Positions 7,819-15,320 are shown, counted from the first letter of the stretch. The stretch: 23,791 nt of DNA from CAYXWM01 sp964392115 (GCA_964392115.1 CAYMOU010000037.1:1-23791), one strand, 5' to 3'. The notes: generated by a model not told the origin, from the letters alone. Numbers and translations are program-made.

Positions 7819-8517
7819 ATGAAAACTATAGGAATAATAGGAGCGATGGACGAGGAAACGGCACGTTTAAAGTCGCTTATAAATGTTATATCCCAAAAGA
7901 AAATTATAGACGTGGACTTTACGGTGGGTAATTTACACGGAAAAAATGTGGTTCTGGTGCGTTCCGGTATAGGCAAGGTAAACGCTGCGATTTGTACTCA
8001 GGTGTTAATAGACCTTTACGGTGTAGATTGTGTTATAAACACAGGAGTTGCAGGAGGAATATATCCCCACTTAAAAATCGGAAGCCTTGTTATTTCGTCC
8101 GACACCGTTCAGCACGATTTCGACACTTCTCCCATGGGCGACCCTGTAGGAGTAATACCCAGAGCCGAAGAAAGCTTTTTTAAGGCCGACACGGAATTGG
8201 TCAAGCTGGCTCAAGAAGTATGCGGAGAGCTTATAGGCCCGGATAATGTGTTCGTAGGCCGTGTAGCCTCCGGCGATCAATTTATTTCCGACCCGGATAA
8301 AGTAAAACGCATTTCCGACTTGTTCGACGCCTATTGTGTGGAAATGGAAGGTGCGGCCATAGCCCAAACCTGCTATTTAAACCATGTTCCCTTCGTTATT
8401 ATTCGTGCCATATCCGACAAATCCGACGAAGTGGCTCATCTCAGCTACGAGCAGTTTGTTGAGATGTCGGCCCAAGTTTCTTCCCAAGCTGTTGAAGGAA
8501 TAATTAAAGCTCTGTAA
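7819..8517 (+). CDS. mtnN: 5'-methylthioadenosine/S-adenosylhomocysteine nucleosidase
   Basis: Hydrolyses the N-glycosidic bond of MTA and SAH (and 5'-deoxyadenosine), preventing inhibition of methyltransferases and radical-SAM enzymes and feeding methionine salvage. From ATG 7819 the protein is 232 residues, the family length. It has IGAMDEE with general acid Glu12, NTGVAGG (75-81), GRVASGDQF (147-155), VEMEGAA with Glu175 and Glu177 contacting the ribose, and RAISDKSD with catalytic Asp200. The open frame extends 26 codons upstream to 7741, but those residues are not conserved and cover an inverted repeat. GGAGG (7809-7813) sits 5 bases before ATG 7819, which fixes the start. A bidirectional terminator follows. 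Confidence 0.96.
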   Translation: MKTIGIIGAMDEETARLKSLINVISQKKIIDVDFTVGNLHGKNVVLVRSGIGKVNAAICTQVLIDLYGVDCVINTGVAGGIYPHLKIGSLVISSDTVQHDFDTSPMGDPVGVIPRAEESFFKADTELVKLAQEVCGELIGPDNVFVGRVASGDQFISDPDKVKRISDLFDAYCVEMEGAAIAQTCYLNHVPFVIIRAISDKSDEVAHLSYEQFVEMSAQVSSQAVEGIIKAL

Positions 8518-8542
8518 TACCGGCAAATAATAAATTATCTAT

Positions 8543-8574
8543 AAAAAATCTCACCCATAAAGGTGAGATTTTTT
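8543..8574. terminator. Bidirectional terminator between mtnN and the DUF3795 gene
   Basis: AAAAAATCTCACC (8543-8555) and GGTGAGATTTTTT (8562-8574) are perfect complements, giving a T run on either strand. It separates two convergent genes. Confidence 0.93.
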
Positions 8575-8587
8575 GCGTTTAGGATGT

Positions 8588-9145
8588 TTATTTTTTAGCC
8601 GGTTTCTTATTAAGCTTCAGAACAAGATTTTTTTCTTTTGCCCTTTCATTAAATATTGCTACGGCAACAGAGACTTTTTCTTTAAGTGTCAAATGGTCAG
8701 AATCTGTTTGTAACTTGATTTTATCAACAAGTTCTCTTAAATCTTCAATTTCCATAAGGTTCACAGCAATGCAAAAGAAAGTTTTTCGCCGTCCGTCGTT
8801 GTAATTTGTAAGTAGATATTTCAATATCCGGCTTTTTTCGGTCAATTGGAGATGATATTTTTCTATTCCCATATCTCGGGCTTTTTTCATATCTTTAAGC
8901 TGATTTCTATGTGTAATAAAGGAGTCAAATTCATCTATACCGTTGTATTTTTCGCAGGGATATTCACTGCATTCAAAGCAGTATGCTATACCTTCATGTT
9001 GCAAACTGCATCTTGCTATGGGACAGCCTTGGTTCCCGGGGCCACCACCGCAACCCGGGCAATAGTTATCTAATTTCATTGTACACAAAGCACAGTTAAG
9101 ACCGCATAAGGAAAAAAGCAAATCGCTTCTGTTAAAGCCTTTCAT
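8588..9145 (-). CDS. DUF3795 family cysteine-rich protein
   Basis: A 185-residue soluble protein with ten cysteines in its first 64 residues (14, 18, 21, 29, 32, 41, 46, 56, 59, 64). They sit in the pattern CGLNCALC...YCPGCGGG...GCPIARC...CFECSEYPCEKY, typical of DUF3795. Such spacing suggests zinc or iron-sulfur binding, but the function is not known. The remaining two-thirds is charged, probably helical, and ends in a Lys-rich tail. AGGAGG lies directly upstream of the ATG. A promoter TTGTCA (9202-9207) / TATACT (9179-9184) with 17-base spacing on the minus strand fits it. It is a single-gene unit divergent from the MBL-fold gene. Confidence 0.85.
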   Translation of the reverse strand: MKGFNRSDLLFSLCGLNCALCTMKLDNYCPGCGGGPGNQGCPIARCSLQHEGIAYCFECSEYPCEKYNGIDEFDSFITHRNQLKDMKKARDMGIEKYHLQLTEKSRILKYLLTNYNDGRRKTFFCIAVNLMEIEDLRELVDKIKLQTDSDHLTLKEKVSVAVAIFNERAKEKNLVLKLNKKPAKK

Positions 9146-9178
9146 ATCAACCCTCCTCTATAAAGCTATTTTTCATTT

Positions 9179-9207
9179 AGTATAAATCAAAGCTTACTTA
9201 ATGACAA
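9179..9207 (-). promoter_or_regulatory. SigA-type promoter for the DUF3795 gene
   Basis: On the minus strand TTGTCA (9207-9202), a 17-base spacer and TATACT (9184-9179) match the -35/-10 consensus at 5 of 6 positions each. The start codon is about 35 bases downstream. Confidence 0.65.
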
Positions 9208-9283
9208 TGGAATTGCATTTAGGTTTATGTATTCTTGATTATTTTAAATAGACTATAAAAGTTAACGTTTTCTTTACCATGTC

Positions 9284-9312
9284 TTGACAGCCATATAAAG
9301 TAGAACTAAAAT
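9284..9312 (+). promoter_or_regulatory. SigA-type promoter for the MBL-fold/DUF1330 pair
   Basis: TTGACA (9284-9289), 17 bases, TAAAAT (9307-9312). The predicted transcript start is near 9319, giving a leader of about 60 bases before ATG 9378. Confidence 0.8.
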
Positions 9313-9377
9313 TAAATCAGCTGTTTTTATCTCATGTAAAAATTGCAGGCTATGTTTATCTAAAGGAGGCCATGCCA

Positions 9378-10220
9378 ATGCGAATTAACGAAAAACTACA
9401 CAGAATAAGAGTAAATTTCAATGTTACGAAAGAGATTGAGCGTTTTGTTTATCTTTACTTAATTGAATCCGATGGTGTACATATAATAGATACAGGCGTG
9501 GCCGGGGCTGAAAAAACAGTCCAAGAATATCTAAAGGGCATTGGCAGAAGTATCAATGAGGTAAAGAGTATTTTGCTGACTCACTCACACCCGGACCATA
9601 TAGGAGCAGCAAATTCAATTAAAGAACTATCCAATTGCAGTGTTTATGCTTGTGAACCCGAAAAGGATTGGATAGAAAATATTGATAAACAGTTTGCTGA
9701 ACGTCCTATACCTAACTTTTATAATTTGCTGAATAAATCCGTTGTTGTGGATAAAGTGGTACACCCGGGAGATATTTTAACCTTAGAAAAGGGTATTACC
9801 GTTAAGGTGATTGACACTAAAGGGCATTCTGCCGGATCCTTGTCTTTTCTGTGGATAGAAGAAGGTGAATTGTTTACAGGTGATGCTATACCTGTTATAG
9901 GAGATATTCCTATTTATGTCAGTGCAAGTGATTCCATAGATTCTCTTAACAGAATAGTCAATCTTAACGGTGTTAACAGATACCTGTCATCCTGGGATGA
10001 CATTTACCTTAAAGATATAGGCATAAGCAATATTAAAAAATCAATAGATTACCTTTCACATATTCATGATTGTGTTAGGCAAGTTTTTGAAAGCATAGGC
10101 AATAAGAATCCCGATAAAATATATTCACAAGTATGCCATGACCTAAACTTAAATCATTTGCTACAAAATCCTTTGTTTAGACGCAGCATTTATGCAAATA
10201 TCAGGGAAATGGAGAATTAA
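9378..10220 (+). CDS. Metallo-beta-lactamase-fold hydrolase
   Basis: A 280-residue MBL-fold protein; the substrate cannot be named. The motif HSHPDH at 69-74 supplies His69, His71, Asp73 and His74. IIDTGVAG (36-43) is the usual first strand pair, DTKGHSAGS gives the next histidine, and FTGDAIP the bridging aspartate. The position where most family members have the last metal His carries YLSSWDD instead, so the second metal site may be altered. About 90 C-terminal residues after the core are mostly helical. AAGGAGG (9363-9369) is 8 bases before ATG 9378 and only 2 before the ATG at 9372, so 9378 is preferred. It is transcribed with the DUF1330 gene one base downstream. Confidence 0.88.
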   Translation: MRINEKLHRIRVNFNVTKEIERFVYLYLIESDGVHIIDTGVAGAEKTVQEYLKGIGRSINEVKSILLTHSHPDHIGAANSIKELSNCSVYACEPEKDWIENIDKQFAERPIPNFYNLLNKSVVVDKVVHPGDILTLEKGITVKVIDTKGHSAGSLSFLWIEEGELFTGDAIPVIGDIPIYVSASDSIDSLNRIVNLNGVNRYLSSWDDIYLKDIGISNIKKSIDYLSHIHDCVRQVFESIGNKNPDKIYSQVCHDLNLNHLLQNPLFRRSIYANIREMEN

Positions 10221-10221
10221 A

Positions 10222-10512
10222 ATGCCGGCATATTTTATCGTTAGTACTAAAATCACTGATTTCCGAGAACAATATGATGAATATATCGCAAAGGTTAAGC
10301 CCATTGCTGAAAGTTTCGGTGGAAGGTATATTGTTCGAAGTGAACAAATAACCACGTTGTCTGATACTTGGAAGCCTAATCGAGTTATTGTAATAGAGTT
10401 TGATTCAAAGGAAAAAATATTAGCTTGGCTTTCTTCGCCTAAATATAAAGAAATTGCAAATCTGAGATCGGATTCGGTTGAAAGCGAAGCAATAATTGTA
10501 GAAGAGAATTGA
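10222..10512 (+). CDS. DUF1330 family protein (dimeric ferredoxin-like fold)
   Basis: A small 96-residue protein. It has the family's opening MPAYFIV, a middle GGRYIVR (residues about 33-39) and VIVIEFDSKEKILAWLSSPKYKEI, a pattern of strands and helices expected for an alpha+beta-barrel dimer related to EthD/ABM domains. No enzymatic activity is established for the family. The frame is open 10 codons further upstream (10192), but those residues overlap the end of the MBL gene. GGAG (10211-10214) sits 7 bases before ATG 10222, and the upstream stop ends at 10220. The two genes are therefore translationally coupled and may act on the same compound. Confidence 0.88.
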   Translation: MPAYFIVSTKITDFREQYDEYIAKVKPIAESFGGRYIVRSEQITTLSDTWKPNRVIVIEFDSKEKILAWLSSPKYKEIANLRSDSVESEAIIVEEN

Positions 10513-10515
10513 AAT

Positions 10516-10557
10516 AAACAAGGAGATAAAGCCAAATGCCTTATCTCCTTGTTTTAT
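10516..10557. terminator. Bidirectional terminator between the DUF1330 gene and the CxxC protein gene
   Basis: AAACAAGGAGATAA (10516-10529) pairs perfectly over 14 bp with TTATCTCCTTGTTT (10541-10554). T-rich tails follow on both strands, and it lies between convergent genes. Confidence 0.93.
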
Positions 10558-10599
10558 AGGAAGGATTATCTTGACGGCACAGGTTTAATATGCCGTATG

Positions 10600-10839
10600 C
10601 TATCTGAATTGCTCTGCTTTTTCGGTTCTTAGGCTTGCCAAGGGAACGTTATCAAAGGCTCTTTCCGGATATATTCCCAAATAACGTTTTAAGACGTAAG
10701 CAAATCTGTATCTAACCACCACAGGGAGAAAATCTCCGCAACCTTCACAAAAGTCTTCATAACCACTTAAAACAACGTCTTTATGGGTAAAAGTAGTTTG
10801 GTTGATTTTATTCCAGCAATCCAAGCAAAATTCAGCCAT
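10600..10839 (-). CDS. Small double-CxxC protein downstream of spo0A
   Basis: A 79-residue protein with Cys5-x2-Cys8 and Cys31-x2-Cys34 (FCLDCWN and FCEGCGDF), the arrangement of a small zinc ribbon. It then has a basic/aromatic stretch (VVVRYRFAYVLKRYLG) and a polar tail. I do not recognise a named family. Its ATG is two bases after the spo0A stop, with AAAGG inside the end of spo0A, so it is read and probably translated together with spo0A. The bidirectional terminator after it ends the two-gene unit. A role alongside Spo0A is possible from position alone; there is no direct evidence. Confidence 0.75.
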   Translation of the reverse strand: MAEFCLDCWNKINQTTFTHKDVVLSGYEDFCEGCGDFLPVVVRYRFAYVLKRYLGIYPERAFDNVPLASLRTEKAEQFR

Positions 10840-10841
10840 AA

Positions 10842-11639
10842 TCAGCTTGCCTTTAGTTCCAGTCTCAGCCTGTCGGCTATAAGGGCTATAAATTCGCTGT
10901 TTGTGGGTTTGCCTTTGTGGTTGTTGATGGTGTAACCGAAAAGCTTGTCTATTACATCAACTTTGCCACGGCTCCATGCTACTTCGATGGCGTGTCTTAT
11001 GGCACGTTCCACTCTGCTGGGTGTAGTATTGCATTTTTTAGCGATGGATGGGTAAAGTTCTTTGGTGATATAATTCAAAACGTCTATGTCGCCTACGGCC
11101 ATAATTATGGCCTCTCTCATATAATGATAACCTCTGATATGAGCCGGTACGCCTATTTCATGCAGAATATTGGTAACTTTGGTTTCCAGGTTAAGGCCGC
11201 TTGCTGTATTCATAAATCCAAGGCCCGTGCTGCTGCCAACCACCTTTTCGGATATTTGGAATTTCAGTTGCCTGATACGGGATATGAGGGATTCCATGTC
11301 AAAGGGTTTTGCAATGTAATAATCAGCACCCAAATCCATGGCTCGTTGCGCTACTTTTTCTTGGGTCATGGCGGATAGAATTATGCAAATGGGAGCTTTG
11401 TCAGGGTTGTCCACCTTATTAAGCTTTTCCAATACGCCAAGGCCGTCCAGTCTGGGCATAATACCGTCAATAATGGCTACATCCGCAGAGTCGTTGATAA
11501 TCTTATTGTAAGCCTCAATACCGTCATAAGCTACGCCGACAACTTCTATGTCTTCTTGTTTTTCCAAGAAACTGCATATTACATCACAAAAATCCTTGTT
11601 ATCGTCTGCTACAAATACACGTATTTTATTTTGGCTCAT
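10842..11639 (-). CDS. spo0A: Sporulation master regulator Spo0A
   Basis: Response regulator that, when phosphorylated, binds 0A boxes and starts sporulation and other stationary-phase programmes. Residues 1-125 are the receiver: acidic pair Asp12-Asp13 in VADDN, phosphoacceptor Asp58 in IIDGIMP, the Ser/Thr switch region ILSAMTQ and the conserved Lys of YIAKPFD. Residues about 150-265 are the Spo0A-specific DNA-binding domain, with TNILHEIGVPAHIRGYHYMR and the recognition helix region PSRVERAIRHAIEVAWSRG. All 265 residues are intact. AGGAGG (11646-11651) is 6 bases upstream of the ATG. In many Clostridia spoIVB and recN lie just upstream; here they are absent and an 880-base gap takes their place. 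Confidence 0.98.
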   Translation of the reverse strand: MSQNKIRVFVADDNKDFCDVICSFLEKQEDIEVVGVAYDGIEAYNKIINDSADVAIIDGIMPRLDGLGVLEKLNKVDNPDKAPICIILSAMTQEKVAQRAMDLGADYYIAKPFDMESLISRIRQLKFQISEKVVGSSTGLGFMNTASGLNLETKVTNILHEIGVPAHIRGYHYMREAIIMAVGDIDVLNYITKELYPSIAKKCNTTPSRVERAIRHAIEVAWSRGKVDVIDKLFGYTINNHKGKPTNSEFIALIADRLRLELKAS

Positions 11640-11720
11640 AATAAACCTCCTAAGTTTTAGACCGATTCAAACCCGGGGGCGGTGTATACCAAACTAAATT
11701 CGAAACAGATAAATGCTCAT

Positions 11721-11749
11721 ATTATAATGATGTTTTTTTGTGCAAGCAA
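11721..11749 (-). promoter_or_regulatory. Possible spo0A promoter
   Basis: On the minus strand TTGCTT (11749-11744), 17 bases, TATAAT (11726-11721), about 80 bases upstream of the spo0A ATG. The -10 is perfect and the -35 matches only TTG. I could not find a convincing SigH promoter or 0A box close to it. Confidence 0.45.
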
Positions 11750-11791
11750 TTTCGGTTCGGTTTGTTTAGCATATGTTGTTTCCGGATGTAA

Positions 11792-11833
11792 CAATATTAA
11801 AGTCAACGTCGGCGTTTACGTTGAAATATATTG
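11792..11833. repeat. Interrupted dyad upstream of the spo0A promoter
   Basis: CAATAT (11792-11797) and TCAACGT (11803-11809) pair with ACGTTGA (11818-11824) and ATATTG (11828-11833). It lies about 40-85 bases upstream of the putative -35 of spo0A, where an operator could sit. Confidence 0.4.
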
Positions 11834-11985
11834 CAACTTTCCGGATACCCGACATTTAATGATATGTACTGTGGATGAAGTTTGTCCCGGTTTAGGGGAC
11901 TATGCAGTCGGTAAGACACCCTTGTGGTATGAAACGATTTTTTATAATAAATTAATTAATAATAAGTGAATTTTGTTTAATACCG

Positions 11986-12024
11986 GCTAATTTAATTTAC
12001 GTGAAGAAAATCAATTAAATTAGC
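11986..12024. repeat. Perfect 12-bp inverted repeat
   Basis: GCTAATTTAATT (11986-11997) and AATTAAATTAGC (12013-12024) with a 15-base spacer. There is no T run after it, so it is not a standard terminator. Confidence 0.6.
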
Positions 12025-12162
12025 ATTAGTGGCATTTACTACCAAATCAACTGAATTATAGTCCATCTCTCTACAAAGTGCAACAATTTACTTGCGACAA
12101 TCAAAGATATGCTTCAACAATTTCAACAATCCGTGTCAATGAATTTACAAATTACATAACAC

Positions 12163-12186
12163 TTTCTACAAGGAATTATGTAGAAA
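12163..12186. repeat. Small hairpin TTTCTACA/TGTAGAAA
   Basis: A perfect 8-bp stem around AGGAATTA, in the noncoding region upstream of spo0A. Function unknown. Confidence 0.45.
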
Positions 12187-12235
12187 ATTCTGATAAGATT
12201 TTATGACGAAAACTATAAAAGGGACAAAAAAATAA

Positions 12236-12330
12236 ATAAATCGCCGATATTTTAACTATCTTCCAATTCAACCCAAACATTTGTTTTCGTTTTGGGCTTA
12301 TTTGCAGATGTCGAAAATACAGCGATTTAT
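12236..12330. repeat. 95-base element bounded by ATAAATCGC/GCGATTTAT
   Basis: Nine-base perfect inverted ends (12236-12244 and 12322-12330) enclose a CCCAAA...TTTTGGG hairpin and the string GGGCTTATTTGCAGAT (12295-12309 region). The inner part resembles the reverse complement of 15321-15351 in the cheR-cheA gap. Confidence 0.4.
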
Positions 12331-12519
12331 ATATGGATATTACCTAAATTCGATTTTTTTATGTTTATATACCATTTAACGTCGGATTTTTTTCCGGAAA
12401 ATTTCCGGGGCTGTTTAACAAAAACCTTATTATAATGCACTTTTTGTTGATCCGGTTAGGGCTTCATAATCTACTCCGGAAAATTATCCGTAAAACCAAA
12501 AGTCGAATCCCGTTCTACA

Positions 12520-13737
12520 TCATATTTTCACAAGCGGAACACTATATTCCCAAGAATTGGGTCTATATGGCCTGTTCAGAGAAATATTGTAGATGTCTGT
12601 TGTTTCGATTTCTTTGTCCAGCACCTTGGCACCTTGTCGACAAAGGACACGGTGAGCGTTTTTAAGGTTTGTAATTACAGGCACCTTGGCATTGTAATGC
12701 ATATATTTAAGAAGAATACGGCTTTCTTCCCTAAAACCCAACACTCTTATATAATGTGGAAAGGTCTTTTGATAAAAGCTAAAGTCATCTTTGGTTATAT
12801 TTAATAGTATATGAAGTATAAGCCTTTGCAATTTAGTAAAAGTGTAGCGTTTTGTTTTTATCCGGTGTATAATGGATGTAATCGGGAAAGCCTCGCCGGC
12901 CATACGCAAAATACGCTGCTCCAAACCTTCCTGCATACCCAATATGGCTTGCAATTCCTCTACGGATTTGGTACGCAGCAAATAATGTAGTATTAAACTA
13001 AGGTTATCCAAGTCGGAAAAGCCCGTAGTTTCCGTTTTGTCTTTTAAAGCACGATAAACATAATCGGGAACAAGGCGTTTTATGGGTTCAAAGTCCGAGT
13101 TTATTATACTTTGCCTAATAGCCGTTGCCGAAGCAAAGGGCTTATCCAGCTCTGTTCCGTTATATGTGGAATGTATACGTTTGACCGTATAAGGTTTTAT
13201 GTTTGAATCAATTTTTTTCAATGCCTTAATGTATTCCACAGCCAAAATATTGTTGGAGGTTTGCAGGTCTTTAAAACTCTGCCCGTATAATACCTCCAAG
13301 GCGTTTTCTCGGGCTTGAGGGAAAGAATAACCTTGACGCAAATATTGTTTTAAAACGGACTTAAATTCGGTTTCTTCCTTAGATAATAGGGTAGCTATAT
13401 AATCCAAATGTTCTATACTGCCCAATTCCGAGCCGAAACACAGCTTGTTTACTATGCCTGTAGCGTCCAATAACTTTACGGCACCCTCCGCAAAATACTC
13501 TGCACTGGCGGTAGCCGAATAAACCGGCAATTCCAATACCAAATCCGCTCCTGCCATTAGAGCAAATTTTGTTCTTATATACTTGTCTGCCAAAGCCGGC
13601 TCTCCACGCTGAACAAAATTGCCGCTCATAACCACCACCGTATACTTACAGCCGGTTAGGGCTTTAGCGGCTTCTAAGTGATGAACGTGCCCGGAGTGGA
13701 GAGGGTTGTATTCGGCTATAATACCCAAAATACTCAT
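12520..13737 (-). CDS. tmcAL: tRNA(Met) cytidine acetate ligase (TmcAL/YlbM)
   Basis: Nucleotidyltransferase-like enzyme that activates acetate with ATP and acetylates the wobble cytidine (ac4C34) of elongator tRNA-Met. The N-terminal HIGH-type motif NPLHSGH has His14 and His17. SGNFVQRGEP lies at 38-47 and GADLVLELP soon after; a helical RNA-binding C-terminal half ends with LNRPYRPNSWEYSVPLV. At 405 residues it has the usual length. Two ATGs lie six bases apart. AGAGG (13746-13750) is 8 bases from the second (13737) and 2 from the first (13743), so 13737 is preferred. A TTAATA-17-TATAAT promoter on the minus strand (13788-13760) would give a very short leader. Confidence 0.93.
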   Translation of the reverse strand: MSILGIIAEYNPLHSGHVHHLEAAKALTGCKYTVVVMSGNFVQRGEPALADKYIRTKFALMAGADLVLELPVYSATASAEYFAEGAVKLLDATGIVNKLCFGSELGSIEHLDYIATLLSKEETEFKSVLKQYLRQGYSFPQARENALEVLYGQSFKDLQTSNNILAVEYIKALKKIDSNIKPYTVKRIHSTYNGTELDKPFASATAIRQSIINSDFEPIKRLVPDYVYRALKDKTETTGFSDLDNLSLILHYLLRTKSVEELQAILGMQEGLEQRILRMAGEAFPITSIIHRIKTKRYTFTKLQRLILHILLNITKDDFSFYQKTFPHYIRVLGFREESRILLKYMHYNAKVPVITNLKNAHRVLCRQGAKVLDKEIETTDIYNISLNRPYRPNSWEYSVPLVKI

Positions 13738-13759
13738 ATGCATAACCTCTTTATAAATA

Positions 13760-13788
13760 ATTATAGTCAGTAACTTGAAAACTATTAA
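13760..13788 (-). promoter_or_regulatory. Likely tmcAL promoter
   Basis: On the minus strand TTAATA (13788-13783), 17 bases, TATAAT (13765-13760). The predicted start is about 16 bases upstream of the ATG. Confidence 0.5.
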
Positions 13789-13906
13789 ATATTGCAGACT
13801 ATTTTATAATTAACAAAGTTGTGGTACGGGAAATCTCGTCCCAATTAAGCTCCCTATAAGGTGTTTTTGATTTTTCGGTTGTATACTGTATATTAATTTA
13901 CGGGTA

Positions 13907-14085
13907 TTGACAATAATTCTCTAGTTCTTGACAAACCTATTTGCTCCTTGATTAAGTAAGATATTTAAGAGATTGGTATTGTTTCTTTTTCTTTATCTTT
14001 TAAATTATTTCTTATACTTTCATGTATGTATCATGAATATTTTTTAAGGAATAATAATTTGACAGAGCTTTGAATTTTATTGACA
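13907..14085 (+). repeat. Two TTGACA-N15-TTGACAAAC pairs
   Basis: TTGACA occurs at 13907, 13928, 14059 and 14080 (first bases). Each pair is exactly 21 bases apart, and the second member of each pair reads TTGACAAAC. The rest of the tmcAL-cheR gap is AT-rich with no gene. Confidence 0.6.
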
Positions 14086-14181
14086 AACTCCGGATAAAAA
14101 CTTATTATTTAACTATACCGTAATCGTTGAAATAAATACGGCTATTCATAATTTTGACAGAATACTGCCGGTAATTATAAG
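14080..14181 (+). promoter_or_regulatory. Tandem cheR promoters
   Basis: Candidate P1 is TTGACA (14080-14085), 17 bases, TATTAT (14103-14108). Candidate P2 is TTGACA (14154-14159), 16 bases, TATAAG (14176-14181). Both have a perfect -35 and five of six -10 bases, and both face cheR. Many clostridial motility genes depend on SigD, but I saw no clear SigD promoter here. Confidence 0.65.
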
Positions 14182-14226
14182 TTTACTAAACCTGTTATCA
14201 ACGATGCATAATTTAAGGTGGTAATA

Positions 14227-15051
14227 ATGAAGGACTTAACCCAAAAAGAATTTGATATGATAAGAGAGTACATAAAGAAAAACTTCGGAATCAATTTGGC
14301 TGATGAAAAAAAATCCTTAATCTACTCTCGCCTTCGTATAGTACTGAGCGAAAAGGGTTTTTCTGACTTTACCGAATATTTTAACTACTTGATTAACGAC
14401 AAAAGCGGTGAAGCCGTTATTCAATTTATAGATAAGGTTACCACAAATCACACGTTCTTTATGCGTGAAGTAGACCATTTCGAATATTTTCAAAAAAATG
14501 TTCTTCCTTATATAGAGAAAACCTATGCATCCCAAAGGGACTTTCGTCTTTGGTGCGCCGGTTGTTCCTCGGGAGAGGAACCCTATACCCTGCAAATGAT
14601 AATGCAGGATTTCTTTAAGGATAAGCAACCGCCTTGGGAATTATCCATATTGGCTACCGATATATCAACAAATGTTTTGGAGAAAGCAATCCGAGGGGTT
14701 TACAGCAAAGAATCCGTAAGCACCTTGCCGGATAAGTGGGTTAAAGCTTACTTTACACCGGCCGGTAATGATTTTTCCATAAAAGATGAAATAAAGAAAA
14801 TGATTATTTTTCGTAAAATTAACCTTATGGACGAAAAGTTTCCGTTTAAAAAGCCCTTGCAGGTTATATTTTGCCGCAATGTAATGATATATTTCGATAA
14901 CGAAACCAGAATTAAATTGGTAGAAAAATTCTACAACGCTCTTGCGCCCGGCGGATATTTGTTTATAGGACACTCGGAATCTCTTAATCGTTCGGACACT
15001 AAATTTGATTACATCATGCCCGCCGTTTACAGAAGGCCGGAAAACGGTTAA
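14227..15051 (+). CDS. cheR: Chemotaxis protein methyltransferase CheR
   Basis: Uses S-adenosylmethionine to methylate glutamates of chemoreceptors, the adaptation arm of chemotaxis. The N-terminal CheR helical domain (1-80) ends in TTNHTFFMRE (72-81). The SAM-binding Rossmann domain has LWCAGCSSGEEPYT (108-121), ILATDIS (141-147) and FCRNVMIYFD (215-224). It is 274 residues and complete. The frame is open to a GTG at 14218, but AAGGTGG (14215-14221) is 5 bases before ATG 14227, which is taken as start. No pentapeptide-binding beta-subdomain defect is obvious. A 516-base gap separates it from cheA, unusually large for a chemotaxis operon, so cheA may have its own promoter. Confidence 0.96.
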   Translation: MKDLTQKEFDMIREYIKKNFGINLADEKKSLIYSRLRIVLSEKGFSDFTEYFNYLINDKSGEAVIQFIDKVTTNHTFFMREVDHFEYFQKNVLPYIEKTYASQRDFRLWCAGCSSGEEPYTLQMIMQDFFKDKQPPWELSILATDISTNVLEKAIRGVYSKESVSTLPDKWVKAYFTPAGNDFSIKDEIKKMIIFRKINLMDEKFPFKKPLQVIFCRNVMIYFDNETRIKLVEKFYNALAPGGYLFIGHSESLNRSDTKFDYIMPAVYRRPENG

Positions 15052-15103
15052 TATAAGCATAATATACTGAGTAAAAGTTTATCACGAAAGTTTGCTTAAA
15101 TCA

Positions 15104-15180
15104 AATATCGAAGTTTAAGCCAACGGAATAATATTCGCTTGCATTTTAAACTAATGAAAATGATTAAAAACTTCGATATT
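15104..15180. repeat. 13-bp perfect inverted repeat after cheR
   Basis: AATATCGAAGTTT (15104-15116) and AAACTTCGATATT (15168-15180), spacer 51 bases. AGTTTAA (15112-15118) can alternatively pair with TTAAACT (15146-15152). Confidence 0.65.
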
Positions 15181-15320
15181 AAATATATATTATAACGGAG
15201 AATTCATTGTATTATCAATAAATATTTAAGTCTCTCCATAAGTTTTTAATAAGGCAATTTCAATACCAAATCAACGCCCATGTTCATCAAATATTCACAT
15301 CATTTTACTATGGGTTTAAA

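Larger units (their letters stand above)
11834..12519. other. Noncoding region between tmcAL and spo0A
   Basis: No credible gene here. The 95-codon frame at 11682-11969 lacks a ribosome binding site and any recognisable domain. The region is AT-rich and carries the inverted repeats listed at 11986-12024, 12163-12186 and 12236-12330. Near its end TCCGGAAAATT occurs twice (about 12393 and 12475). A clear terminator for tmcAL on the minus strand was not found. Confidence 0.5.

Noticed and set aside
11682..11969. 95-codon open frame upstream of spo0A starting at GTG
   Set aside because: No proper ribosome binding site, no recognisable domain, unusual composition (many Cys, Asn, Tyr), and it overlaps the putative spo0A promoter and dyad on the other strand.
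12309..12315. TGTCGAA, a possible 0A box
   Set aside because: It lies about 670 bases upstream of spo0A and a 7-base match is expected by chance in a window of this size.
12392..12409. TTCCGGAAAATTTCCGG as tmcAL terminator
   Set aside because: On the minus strand the stem is followed by an A run rather than a T run.
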